From an uncultured Pseudomonadota bacterium (GTDB lineage: Bacteria; Pseudomonadota; Gammaproteobacteria; Ga0077536): a DNA stretch of 33,630 nucleotides. The position numbers and the translations under genes are program-made. The DNA lies in assembly GCA_902551695.1 (NCBI GenBank), contig CACDEI010000013.1, positions 1-33,630 on the forward strand, read 5' to 3'. Under the pieces are notes generated by a model. It had not been told where the DNA came from. It was given only the letters and a program-made list of their open reading frames with translations, and did not search any database. Positions 7,598 through 14,920 of the stretch are shown here, in pieces; position 1 is the stretch's first letter, and each line of letters starts with the position of its first letter.

Positions 7598-9145
7598 ATG
7601 AAAGATATCAAAATAGACTATGCCCAACTTCTAGAGACGAACAACCTCATCCAACAAAATGCGGATGAAACCTACTGGCTTTGTGCGACTCGTACTGTGC
7701 AAGAATCCAAAATTTTCCCTGTTTCAGCGTACATCCTGTTTTCCTACTTGAATTGCTTTTACCGATTTCCCGAACTTCTGAAAAAAATTGAAGCTGTCAT
7801 GCCTGCGGAAGATGTGGGAGATAGAGCTCGAATACAGGGACTGAAAATCGTAGCTTGGACTATTCCATGTTTTTATCTGTTAGGTAGAGAAGCCTTAATT
7901 AACTGGGGTGTAATCAAACCAACGGATGCGATAGAAGACGTTATTTACGTGATGGATTTTTGGAAACGATTCCAACTTTCTTGGCATAGAAATAATGGGA
8001 ATATTACTAACAAGCAAGCTGGTCATAGGGCTCAAATATTGCCTGAATATACTCTTCAGGTGATGCATGCGGATGCATTTGAGTGTAAAAGTGGTGACAG
8101 CCTTCATGCTGCTGCGCAGGCGTTTATGGCTGCGGTGGCTCAGTATGGATTCTTGGTGTCTTGTGAATCAAGGCTAACAATCCATAACCATGGCCCTTAT
8201 AAAATCTCTGATAATCGCGAGATGATCGTTAGAGATTTCAGGGAGTTGGCGCAATATGATTTTCCTTGGCTTGATACGGTTGGCAAAGAGATACCTTTTA
8301 ACAATTTGAGTGTGGCCCTTATTTTGGAAGATTGTCATATTAGCTTATTAGATGATTGGGGGTCATTTGAATCAGAACCGGAAATGAGGGCTGAGCACAT
8401 TGTTGGGGTCGGCTTGTACACCTCGGATAACTTGACCGAGGGCCGAGTGCCTGTGGCTATGGATAGTCGCGAATCGTTAGAAAATATGTTTAATGAGCTA
8501 ACCGAGAAGTTGAAAGTAGCAACTAATGATTTGTGGAAAGAAATGGCCGGATGGACGAGAGACCAGCAGTTGGATGCTGGCGCACTGGTCTATTTTGGGT
8601 GTGCGAAGGAGCTAGCGCATATTGCTGGCGTTTATGAAATGGAAGATTGGATGATGATTGACAATCGAGCGGAGCGTTTCCGACCGTTGTTAAATGATGA
8701 GTACGGAAATTTATTTCTCGGTGAGCTTGTTGGCTTTATTTCATGTCCTAGTCAGCAAATGAACAAGTATACTATGATGCAACACACCGATCAGCCAGCG
8801 AGAGCGCTAAGCTATATACCGTATTCGGTACTGAAGGATGAGCCATTTACGAGAACGGTCGGCGCTATTAAAGGGGGAGTCACCTCCTTGTCCGCAAAGG
8901 AGGATTTATATCGAACTTCCGAAGGCACTTTCCCGCTTAAAGAATATAATGCGCTGAGCAAAAACTTTACCCCTAAGGTCTGTTCAGACGAGTTTAGATT
9001 TCTATGTGCTGATTGGATTAAATATCATCACTACACGCCGAAGGCGAATGCACTTTTTTCGATAGAGCAGGAATTGTCTAGAAATCTGAAGGGAAAGGGA
9101 GCGAGTCTTACCCGAGATGAGATTGAGGGTTTGCGTAAAAAGTAG
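7598..9145 (+). CDS. uncharacterised 515-residue protein, partner of the swivel-domain protein
   Basis: I do not recognise a named domain. The protein is soluble, with no signal peptide and no convincing membrane span. It looks like a folded two-part protein: a helical N-terminal third (for example FSYLNCFYRFPELLKKIE), a central region with LTIHNHGPY and the segment FRELAQYDFPWLD, and a C-terminal half rich in aromatic and acidic residues (MEDWMMIDNRAERFRPLL, then PARALSYIPYSVLKDE). There is no P-loop, ATP-grasp or Rossmann motif that I can see. It lies 45 nt after the swivel protein and 21 nt before the winged-helix-like protein, so the three are probably coexpressed. A role in binding the phosphoryl acceptor or donor is only a guess. 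Confidence 0.6.
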   Translation: MKDIKIDYAQLLETNNLIQQNADETYWLCATRTVQESKIFPVSAYILFSYLNCFYRFPELLKKIEAVMPAEDVGDRARIQGLKIVAWTIPCFYLLGREALINWGVIKPTDAIEDVIYVMDFWKRFQLSWHRNNGNITNKQAGHRAQILPEYTLQVMHADAFECKSGDSLHAAAQAFMAAVAQYGFLVSCESRLTIHNHGPYKISDNREMIVRDFRELAQYDFPWLDTVGKEIPFNNLSVALILEDCHISLLDDWGSFESEPEMRAEHIVGVGLYTSDNLTEGRVPVAMDSRESLENMFNELTEKLKVATNDLWKEMAGWTRDQQLDAGALVYFGCAKELAHIAGVYEMEDWMMIDNRAERFRPLLNDEYGNLFLGELVGFISCPSQQMNKYTMMQHTDQPARALSYIPYSVLKDEPFTRTVGAIKGGVTSLSAKEDLYRTSEGTFPLKEYNALSKNFTPKVCSDEFRFLCADWIKYHHYTPKANALFSIEQELSRNLKGKGASLTRDEIEGLRKK

Positions 9146-9166
9146 CCTAATTTAGGGAGTTTGATT

Positions 9167-9772
9167 ATGGTGAGTTTGTTACATCAAGTTATGCACGCTG
9201 TGGCGATAAAACGTAACGGAGGGGCTGATTCTATATCCTCTATCTCTGGCCTAAACCTAGAGTCGGTAATAAAAACCCTCAATGACGGAGTGTCGTTAGG
9301 AAGGTTGGTTAAGATAGACGATACATTTCTATTATCGCCTGCGGGGAGAATGATACTCGATTCGGAGTATTCTCGGTTTTGTGACGAGATTAGATCTCAC
9401 GGCCAATTTCTGGATGCCTATGAAAAATTTGAAATAATTAATAAGGAATTAAAACAGCTTATTACCGATTGGCAGACTATCAAAGTGGGTGATCAGATAA
9501 TCCCTAATGATCACAGTGATTCGGAGTACGATGAAAAAATTATCGACAAACTAGGCGTCATTCATGAAAAGTTTGAACCAGTATTGGCCATTATGGTCGA
9601 GAGTGTAGGTCGCTTCGCTAACTATAGCGCAAAATTAATAAAAGCACTGGAGAAATCAGAAGATGGGGAGCTCGAGTGGGTGAGTGACGCTAAATTGGAT
9701 AGCTATCATACAGTTTGGTTTGAGTTACATGAGGATTTGTTACGGTTGCTTGGCAGAAGTAGAGAGGAATAG
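9167..9772 (+). CDS. uncharacterised protein with N-terminal winged-helix-like region
   Basis: About 201 residues. The first 60 have the shape of a small winged helix: a helix LLHQVMHAVAIKR, then ISGLNLESVIKTLNDGVSLGRLVKID, then LLSPAGRMIL. The rest is helical and charged. It ends in the segment DSYHTVWFELHEDLLRLLGRSR, which I believe is a conserved block in proteins found beside or fused to PEP-utilising swivel domains; that recollection needs a search. The ATG at 9167 is preferred over TTG 9161 because GGGAG lies 7 nt before it. Two nucleotides separate its stop from the SDR start, so they are coupled. It may be a structural subunit rather than a regulator. Confidence 0.6.
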   Translation: MVSLLHQVMHAVAIKRNGGADSISSISGLNLESVIKTLNDGVSLGRLVKIDDTFLLSPAGRMILDSEYSRFCDEIRSHGQFLDAYEKFEIINKELKQLITDWQTIKVGDQIIPNDHSDSEYDEKIIDKLGVIHEKFEPVLAIMVESVGRFANYSAKLIKALEKSEDGELEWVSDAKLDSYHTVWFELHEDLLRLLGRSREE

Positions 9773-9774
9773 AG

Positions 9775-10557
9775 ATGGATCGTTTGAAAGGTAAGATTGC
9801 ACTGGTAACAGGGGCTGGCACAGGAATTGGTCGCGCTTGTATGATGAAATTCGCTGAAGAAGGTTCTACTGTGGTTGGGGTTTCGAGAACACAAGAAAAT
9901 TTGGATGAATCGCTTCGGCTAACTAAATCGTTGGGAGGGAGTGGTGCAGTGTTTAGTGCGGATTTGTCTGATCCGGTGCAAGCTGAGCGAGCGGTGGAAT
10001 TTTGTATTGAGAAATATGGCCGAATCGATATATTGCTTAATGCTGCTGGTGTTGGTTACAACCTCCGGGAGACTAGTGTTGGCTCCATGGATCCTATTGA
10101 CACAACCCCCATAGATAAATGGCGGGAAGTTATGGCGATCAATCTAGATAGCGTGTTTTACGTTAGTCGGCTAGTTGTTACTCAGATGAAAGCTCAACAA
10201 TACGGTTCTATTGTCAACGTTGCTAGTATTTTTGGGTTGGCAGGAGCGCCTGATGCGCATACCTACACAGCGACCAAGGGCGCAATAATTAATCTGACTC
10301 GATCTATGTCAGTTGCCTACGTAGACGATAATATTAGATGTAATGTGGTGGCGCCAGGGTTTGTGGAGACGCAAATGGTTGAAAGTGTCATCCCGATGCT
10401 TTTTTCTGCGGAGAATCCAAAGCTAATAGCGCCAATGGGGCGTCCGGCAACGACTGAGGAGGTGGCTTTCGCCTGCTTATTTTTAGCATCTGACGAGGCG
10501 TCTTACTGCACCGGTACGATTTTAAACGTCGACGGTGGTTCAATAGCTCGAGCCTGA
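9775..10557 (+). CDS. SDR-family NAD(P)-dependent oxidoreductase
   Basis: A classical 260-residue short-chain dehydrogenase. The nucleotide motif TGAGTGIG is at residues 12-19, NAAG near 89-92, and the catalytic residues are Ser151, Tyr164 and Lys168 (YTATK). The C-terminal SYCTGTILNVDGG is the usual cofactor/substrate block. It would reduce a ketone or oxidise a secondary alcohol; the substrate is unknown. It is the last gene of the swivel-domain group, starting 2 nt after the preceding stop, so its substrate may be the same small molecule handled by that group. It converges on the selenoprotein gene with a gap of about 36 nt that holds no clear terminator. Confidence 0.9.
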   Translation: MDRLKGKIALVTGAGTGIGRACMMKFAEEGSTVVGVSRTQENLDESLRLTKSLGGSGAVFSADLSDPVQAERAVEFCIEKYGRIDILLNAAGVGYNLRETSVGSMDPIDTTPIDKWREVMAINLDSVFYVSRLVVTQMKAQQYGSIVNVASIFGLAGAPDAHTYTATKGAIINLTRSMSVAYVDDNIRCNVVAPGFVETQMVESVIPMLFSAENPKLIAPMGRPATTEEVAFACLFLASDEASYCTGTILNVDGGSIARA

Positions 10558-10593
10558 TTGGAATCTCGCTAAGTAAAAAAATAAGTTGGAGAT

Positions 10594-11472
10594 TTAGGCT
10601 TTTACAGCCCCTGATTCAATGGCTGCGTCTCTATCCTCGGGATATTGAAATTGGGGCGATGTATCTCGCGGTTGCCGCGTATCAGAAGCTGCAGTGGAAC
10701 TAGCTTGAATTTTCCAGTCCTCAGAGCCCCAATCTAGTTCTAGTACCTCTATGTGTCCGGGCTTGTCAGCTGCTTCAAAAATCTCCAACGCTTTTGTTAG
10801 TACATCATATTGGTTGACTTCATTAAACGGTTTCCCACAACTGTGACCAAGTGGGTAGTCTAAAAAGACAGACCTCGGCGCTTGGCCAGCAAGGAGTATA
10901 TCGTGTGCAGACCCAAGACATAGTGTGGGTATGCCTCTTTCTTCAAGGTATCTCGCGACCAAACACCCGGTTTGGTGACAGACTGGTCACATGGGGACCA
11001 AAAGTGCAACATCTACTTCTTGAGATAGGAAGCGAGAATAGACATTCGGAGCAATATCCTCCAACACTTTTCTTTGGGAGTAAATTCCACCCATGCAGGA
11101 AAAAACTTGATCCGCCAACTCCCCTATTTTCCCTTCCTTTTCCATTCGAAGAAGTTGTCCTAGAGGCAAAATGCAATTCGGATCTTTTCTAGGGTTCTCA
11201 AGGTAGTTCTCCGTGATATGAGAAAACCGAATATCTTCCGTCGAACAGTTTTTCTCGATACTTCTAAGTGAGGAGTCATCTTTGTAATGGTAGGCGCTTT
11301 GACCTAGGGAATATGCCCCTGAGGTGGAAAGAAGTCCCAACCGGCATTCTTCTATTTTCTTGTATAGGGGCGTGAAAGGCGCAGGATCTTCTCCAGCATG
11401 AAACCAACGATAGGGCTGGTAACCCAGTTTGAGATAACGTTCTTTTATAGTTTTCATATAGTTCACATACAT
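10594..11472 (-). CDS. GrdB/PrdB-family selenoprotein (glycine/sarcosine/betaine/D-proline reductase selenoprotein B-like), TGA read as Sec162
   Basis: One 292-residue protein when the in-frame TGA at 10987-10989 is read as selenocysteine. Upstream: FSCMGGIY and VDVALLVPM. After the TGA: PVCHQTGCLVARYLEERGIP, then LGSAHDILLAGQAPRSVFLDYPLGHSCGKPF. This is the continuous pattern of the selenoprotein-B-like family, in which Sec sits in a UPxC motif; here Sec162 and Cys165. Family members of known function cleave C-N bonds reductively in glycine, betaine or proline; the aerobic proteobacterial branch is uncharacterised. It starts with ATG 11 nt after the cytochrome stop, with AGGA 9 nt upstream, as the last gene of the amine dehydrogenase operon. 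Ordinary gene calling would split it at the TGA. A nonsense mutation is the alternative, made unlikely by intact coding on both sides and the SECIS-like hairpin. Confidence 0.87.
10958..10976 (-). promoter_or_regulatory. bacterial SECIS-like hairpin
   Basis: On the minus strand, ACCAAAC and GTTTGGT form a perfect 7-bp stem around the loop CGGGT. The stem begins 10 nt, and the loop 17 nt, after the TGA at 10987-10989. As I recall them, bacterial SECIS rules ask for an apical loop about 16-37 nt after the UGA with a G among its first two bases; here the second loop base is G. It should recruit SelB to insert selenocysteine. No sel genes lie in the window. Confidence 0.8.
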
Positions 11473-11483
11473 AGCTTATAATC

Positions 11484-11924
11484 CTAAGGCCGAACATAGT
11501 CAGGTAGTACTATACCTTTTCCTTGGAGGGAGGTCAGGAGCTTCCTCCGGTTAGCATGAAGGTCTGCCGGCCTATTTTCCCTAAGCTCTTTGACTTCCTC
11601 TTCCGTATAAGGCTTGAATTCTTTAGTTAATTGTAGACTGCTGAATTCTCGGAGTACCCAATTCATTAGTGCTGCAACCTCATCATTCTGTAGTGGCGCT
11701 TGAGATATGTCGGCGACCTGAATTAGGTATTCTCGCCCATTAGACACCTTAGTGAAGTGGCCGATTATATTTCTGATGTCTGGAACCAGGTTAGAGGGGC
11801 TCCCAGAGCCGTTAGGCTTGTGACAGCCGCTACAATGAATCACATAGTTCTCAGCGGGTGGGCGAGCTTCGCTTGTAGAATAAGTGAAATTACACAAAAA
11901 GAAAGCTAATATAAATTTAAACAC
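11484..11924 (-). CDS. periplasmic c-type cytochrome of the amine dehydrogenase operon
   Basis: A 146-residue protein with a signal peptide (about residues 1-20) and one heme-c motif, CSGCH, at 31-35, followed by KPNGSGSPSNLVPDIRNIIGHF. That is the ordering of small class I cytochromes. The distal Met ligand is not certain; Met87 in EVAALMNWVL is a candidate. The tail (EEVKELRENRPADLHANRRKLL) is charged and unusual. It sits 17 nt after the small-subunit gene, where Paracoccus-type clusters place the blue copper protein amicyanin. I therefore infer that it accepts electrons from the TTQ cofactor in place of, or after, a copper protein. No amicyanin or azurin gene is seen. Confidence 0.82.
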   Translation of the reverse strand: MFKFILAFFLCNFTYSTSEARPPAENYVIHCSGCHKPNGSGSPSNLVPDIRNIIGHFTKVSNGREYLIQVADISQAPLQNDEVAALMNWVLREFSSLQLTKEFKPYTEEEVKELRENRPADLHANRRKLLTSLQGKGIVLPDYVRP

Positions 11925-11941
11925 TTTCTAAATTTTAATCA

Positions 11942-12469
11942 TTATGCCTTGTCGGAGGCCGTACCTAGAACTATGGAAACTGTGCAATGATATACTTCAG
12001 ACTCATTACCCATGCACCAATTAATATCATTGTGAAGGCCCATTCTGTAGGCTGGTTTTTCGCCGATATTTTCATTACAGTAGCAGCGCCCGCAAGATGA
12101 TACTCCGCAGCAATCGTAATAACTGACGATATAATGTTTGCCGTCTTCGGGATTTTCACAGGTACCGATCCAGCTTACCGTAGAGGCACTCGATCCTGGA
12201 GGGCAGGTGGTTATAGAGCCACCACAACACGTGCAGAGATGACCGTCCAGTGCGCAGTAACGCCAGTATTCACAACGTTGATCATCCAGCGGGTCAAAGT
12301 CCTCTGAGTCGGCGGCAGCATTGGCGGAGGACCGGTCGAAGGGAAGCACAGGAAGTACGAAAGCAGTCCCTACAAAGTATTTTGCGATGCGAGCTAGAGC
12401 ACCTCGCCTTGAGCTGTTTTGCGCTATAGAACGTGTTTTTTTCTCAAAAAAATTATCTAGCCACTCCAT
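11942..12469 (-). CDS. mauA: amine dehydrogenase small (beta) subunit, TTQ-bearing
   Basis: A 175-residue precursor of a methylamine/aralkylamine dehydrogenase light chain. It begins with a long twin-arginine-type leader (SSRRGALARIAKYF near 19-32), as MauA proteins do. The mature part holds 14 cysteines in the family's disulfide-rich pattern (CEYWRYCALDG, CTCCGGSITTCPPG, YDCCGVSSCGRCYC). The two tryptophans that form tryptophan tryptophylquinone are both present: Trp100 in SWIGTC and Trp151 in DINWCMGNE. They are 51 residues apart, the spacing of Trp57 and Trp108 in the Paracoccus enzyme. It should oxidise a primary amine to aldehyde and ammonia in the periplasm. Substrate is not decided by the sequence. 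Confidence 0.95.
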   Translation of the reverse strand: MEWLDNFFEKKTRSIAQNSSRRGALARIAKYFVGTAFVLPVLPFDRSSANAAADSEDFDPLDDQRCEYWRYCALDGHLCTCCGGSITTCPPGSSASTVSWIGTCENPEDGKHYIVSYYDCCGVSSCGRCYCNENIGEKPAYRMGLHNDINWCMGNESEVYHCTVSIVLGTASDKA

Positions 12470-12489
12470 TTTAAATTTCTCCTTAGCGT

Positions 12490-13083
12490 CTATGACGATT
12501 TTTCCAAATAATCTTGGATCGATTCTACTTCCAATTCCCGCGCAGTGAACAAGCTTTCTAGTTGCTCTCTACTGTTGACAAGCCCTTTAGACTTAATTAC
12601 CCCGTTTTTGTCGAGAAGTAAAGCATAGGGTAGTTTCCCCACTTTAAAAGCCATGCCTAAATCGTTGGACAGGACGTAGGGAAAGTCCTTCAATTTTGCC
12701 TTTTCATAAAAAGTTCGTTGCTTTTCGAAGTCTCCATCACTGGCTAGGATGACCTTGAGCCAGTGTCCTTCCGCTTTTTGAATTGAACGCAAAACAGGGA
12801 TGAGCTTCTTGCAGACTGGGCAGTTTGGGGAGAGGAAAAATAGGAGTTCACCTTGCTCAGAGGGTTTGCCTATGTCTATCCGCCTATTGTCAAGCGTCTC
12901 TAAATTGAAGTGCGGAGATTGTTCTCCAACCGATGGGCCGTCATCCATCATTAGTGCCCCCATGGGGGCTACGCGCTCATACAAAATACCGATTTGTCTG
13001 GCTAGAGCAAACAGCGCGAAAACCATGCAGGCAACCACTAGCCACAAGACTATCAGACTGAGAACGAGTGGGTCTGTTGTCAT
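12490..13083 (-). CDS. mauD: amine dehydrogenase accessory protein MauD (thioredoxin-like)
   Basis: A 197-residue protein with an N-terminal membrane anchor (about residues 7-28) and a periplasmic thioredoxin fold. The redox motif is Cys88-Pro-Val-Cys91 in FFLSPNCPVCKKLIP, the MauD signature, with a cis-Pro region at KLPYALLLDKNG. MauD is needed for correct disulfide formation or stability of the cysteine-rich small subunit. Its start overlaps the mauE stop by 4 nt, and its stop is 20 nt before the small-subunit gene, the conserved E-D-A order. Confidence 0.93.
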   Translation of the reverse strand: MTTDPLVLSLIVLWLVVACMVFALFALARQIGILYERVAPMGALMMDDGPSVGEQSPHFNLETLDNRRIDIGKPSEQGELLFFLSPNCPVCKKLIPVLRSIQKAEGHWLKVILASDGDFEKQRTFYEKAKLKDFPYVLSNDLGMAFKVGKLPYALLLDKNGVIKSKGLVNSREQLESLFTARELEVESIQDYLEKSS

Positions 13084-13607
13084 TTTATTGCTCTCAAACG
13101 AGGAAGGTTAGTGATTAATTGACTGCTCAATACATAGAGTCCATAGAAAGTTATGCTACCAGCTGCTAGTGTGAAAAAATCGAGAGGAGCCAAGATTCTC
13201 GATGATCCTGCAAAGAAAACAGATGTTAGGCCTGTTATCAAGATTAAGTTTCTAGTTACAAGTGCCCACGAAATTGGTTGCTCATCTTCAATTCCACCGC
13301 AACCGCAACCTATATCTGTATTTCCTCTCAAAAGATTGATAACCACCGCTAGAGTGACTATTGATAGGAGTGTTGATCCAAGTATCGCTCCGAGTAACAA
13401 AGTCCTTTCCATCAGTAGCAAAGTCGCCGCTACACCTTCGGCCAAGACAATCGCATAAGCTGAGTATTTTAAACCGGGCGTCGGAATGAGCTCGTAAGCT
13501 TCTAGCGAGATTTGGAATGTCTCCATCTCCTTAATTTTCTGCCAAAACCCGACAATGAAAATTATAGCTACCGCTGTAGTTATTATTTTTGCAAATAGGA
13601 AATCCAT
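13080..13607 (-). CDS. mauE: amine dehydrogenase accessory membrane protein MauE
   Basis: A 175-residue integral membrane protein with about four to five hydrophobic segments (residues 5-22, 48-66, 70-92, 119-135, 145-163). It carries the paired cysteines Cys101 and Cys103 in NTDIGCGCGG, next to a conserved RN pair. This is the MauE pattern, related to DoxX/VKOR-like membrane redox proteins. It most likely cooperates with MauD in disulfide chemistry on the small subunit. It starts 8 nt after the large-subunit stop and overlaps mauD by 4 nt. Confidence 0.92.
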   Translation of the reverse strand: MDFLFAKIITTAVAIIFIVGFWQKIKEMETFQISLEAYELIPTPGLKYSAYAIVLAEGVAATLLLMERTLLLGAILGSTLLSIVTLAVVINLLRGNTDIGCGCGGIEDEQPISWALVTRNLILITGLTSVFFAGSSRILAPLDFFTLAAGSITFYGLYVLSSQLITNLPRLRAIK

Positions 13608-13615
13608 GTTATGTC

Positions 13616-14764
13616 CTAATGGGTTTGAATCAAGCCGGCGAATTCTCCTACCGGCTCACTTACTGAAATGGCCTTCATTTGCGGGATAGTTTCGTATTTA
13701 TGTATTTTTGCTTCGACCCCATCATACAAATATAAATAAGGCTTTCGCTCTTTAGTTAGGGTCATAGCGATAGAATTAGCGCCCGCAATTCGTTGAATGA
13801 CTTTCTTGGTTTTTAGATCTACAGCCCAAATTTCCTCTCCAGGGTATTTGTGGGAACCTTCTTTTCCACCACTATGCATGGCTACGTATAATCTACGGGA
13901 GGTTTTGTCTACTGCGATTAATTGATAACCCCCAGGTCTCCATCCACCCTCCAGGTCTTTAACTGAACCTAATGGCCAGCTTTTCTTTAGGACAGAGGTT
14001 TCTCCTCCTACGTTGATCTCATGAATAATCCCTAGATAAGAGACGAAGTAGAAAAGATCTCCTATTCTCGCGGCTTGCACAAACAAAGGATCATCATCGG
14101 CGTTGAATAATTTTTCACTTCGACTTTGTTTGACCATTTCCCCTTTCTGGTCGTGGGTGATCGTTAAAAAAGTGCCGTCACCGCACATAGTTGAAAAACG
14201 CGCCATATTAGAAGCGGACGGTAAGATAATCCAGCATCCTGGAGTAGTCACTTCTGATGCGAACCGTTCATTCTTTCTGTCCACAATTGATATGGAGCTA
14301 GCCGGTGTCGCATTTTGGATATAGACAAAATGATCGTCTGCTGAGGGCATGATGGTGCCTACATAAGGAAGTGCCTGCGCGTGTCGGGGTGGAATGGGTA
14401 TTTCAGCCTTGAGGGTTAGGTCCTCTGTGCTATAGGCTTCAAGAAATTCGGTCTTTTCTCCTCGAGTTCCCTTGGAATAATACGCGGTTGCATTTAGCAT
14501 TTCGCTACTGTCACTTGAAAGTGCGGTGAGACCAAATAACCCAGTCCCTATTAGGCCAAGATATCTGAAATTGTCTCCGTTGAGAATATGAATCCTGCCA
14601 TCAATGACGTGTCCCAAGGCTAAATCGGTTAAGTAAATTCGATGAGGGTGAGCGGGCTCCAACTTCTCTATGCTGATAGTTTCAGGGGCTATATCTGCTA
14701 TGGCATTGCTAAAATTGAGAAAAAAACAAAGTCCTATTGCATGTACAAGCTTCTTATTACTCAT
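13616..14764 (-). CDS. mauB: amine dehydrogenase large (alpha) subunit
   Basis: A 382-residue precursor with a signal peptide (cleavage likely after NAIA near residue 23). Family signatures of the seven-bladed beta-propeller heavy chain are visible: HRIYLTDLALGHVIDGRIHI, the segment FLEAYSTEDLTLKAEIPIPP, PGCWIILPS, RRLYVAMHSGGKEGSHKYPG with GEEIWAVDL, and a closing LYLYDGVEAKIHKYE. It forms the alpha2beta2 dehydrogenase with the TTQ subunit. Length agrees with MauB/AauB proteins. It is the first gene of the six-gene operon. The usual mauF, mauG, mauC, mauJ, mauM and mauN neighbours are not beside it. Confidence 0.93.
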   Translation of the reverse strand: MSNKKLVHAIGLCFFLNFSNAIADIAPETISIEKLEPAHPHRIYLTDLALGHVIDGRIHILNGDNFRYLGLIGTGLFGLTALSSDSSEMLNATAYYSKGTRGEKTEFLEAYSTEDLTLKAEIPIPPRHAQALPYVGTIMPSADDHFVYIQNATPASSISIVDRKNERFASEVTTPGCWIILPSASNMARFSTMCGDGTFLTITHDQKGEMVKQSRSEKLFNADDDPLFVQAARIGDLFYFVSYLGIIHEINVGGETSVLKKSWPLGSVKDLEGGWRPGGYQLIAVDKTSRRLYVAMHSGGKEGSHKYPGEEIWAVDLKTKKVIQRIAGANSIAMTLTKERKPYLYLYDGVEAKIHKYETIPQMKAISVSEPVGEFAGLIQTH

Positions 14765-14866
14765 AGGTCTAATCTCCTATCGCGATAAAAAAGCTGTTTT
14801 AAACGAGCTCCAATATGCGCTAAATAATCAATTGTATGTGAGCATAAATCATTCCAAATTTATTTA

Positions 14867-14893
14867 TTGCCCGTTATACTGGCATACTATAAC
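14867..14893 (+). promoter_or_regulatory. candidate promoter of the dienelactone hydrolase gene
   Basis: In the 156-nt divergent gap between the amine dehydrogenase large subunit and the hydrolase, TTGCCC (14867-14872) and TATAAC (14888-14893) resemble -35 and -10 boxes. The spacer is only 15 nt, which is short, so this is a weak call. The opposite-strand promoter for the dehydrogenase operon must lie in the same gap, but I cannot point to it. Confidence 0.3.
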
Positions 14894-14920
14894 TGTTTTT
14901 AACTAGATAAGGATCAAAAA

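Noticed and set aside
10558-10593. Terminator between the convergent SDR and selenoprotein genes
   Set aside because: AATCTC and GAGATT can pair over only 6 bp across a long loop; too weak to call.
10594-10962. A separate gene beginning with TTG at 10962
   Set aside because: It is the continuation of the selenoprotein after its TGA; the eight codons between the TGA and this TTG encode the conserved PVCHQTGC stretch.
10987-10989. Nonsense mutation making the GrdB-like gene a pseudogene
   Set aside because: Both halves are intact and family-like, the codon falls on the known Sec column, and a SECIS-like hairpin follows at the right distance.
10851-11192. Open frames on the opposite strand and in another frame over the selenoprotein
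   Set aside because: Their translations have no family resemblance and they lie over a recognised gene.
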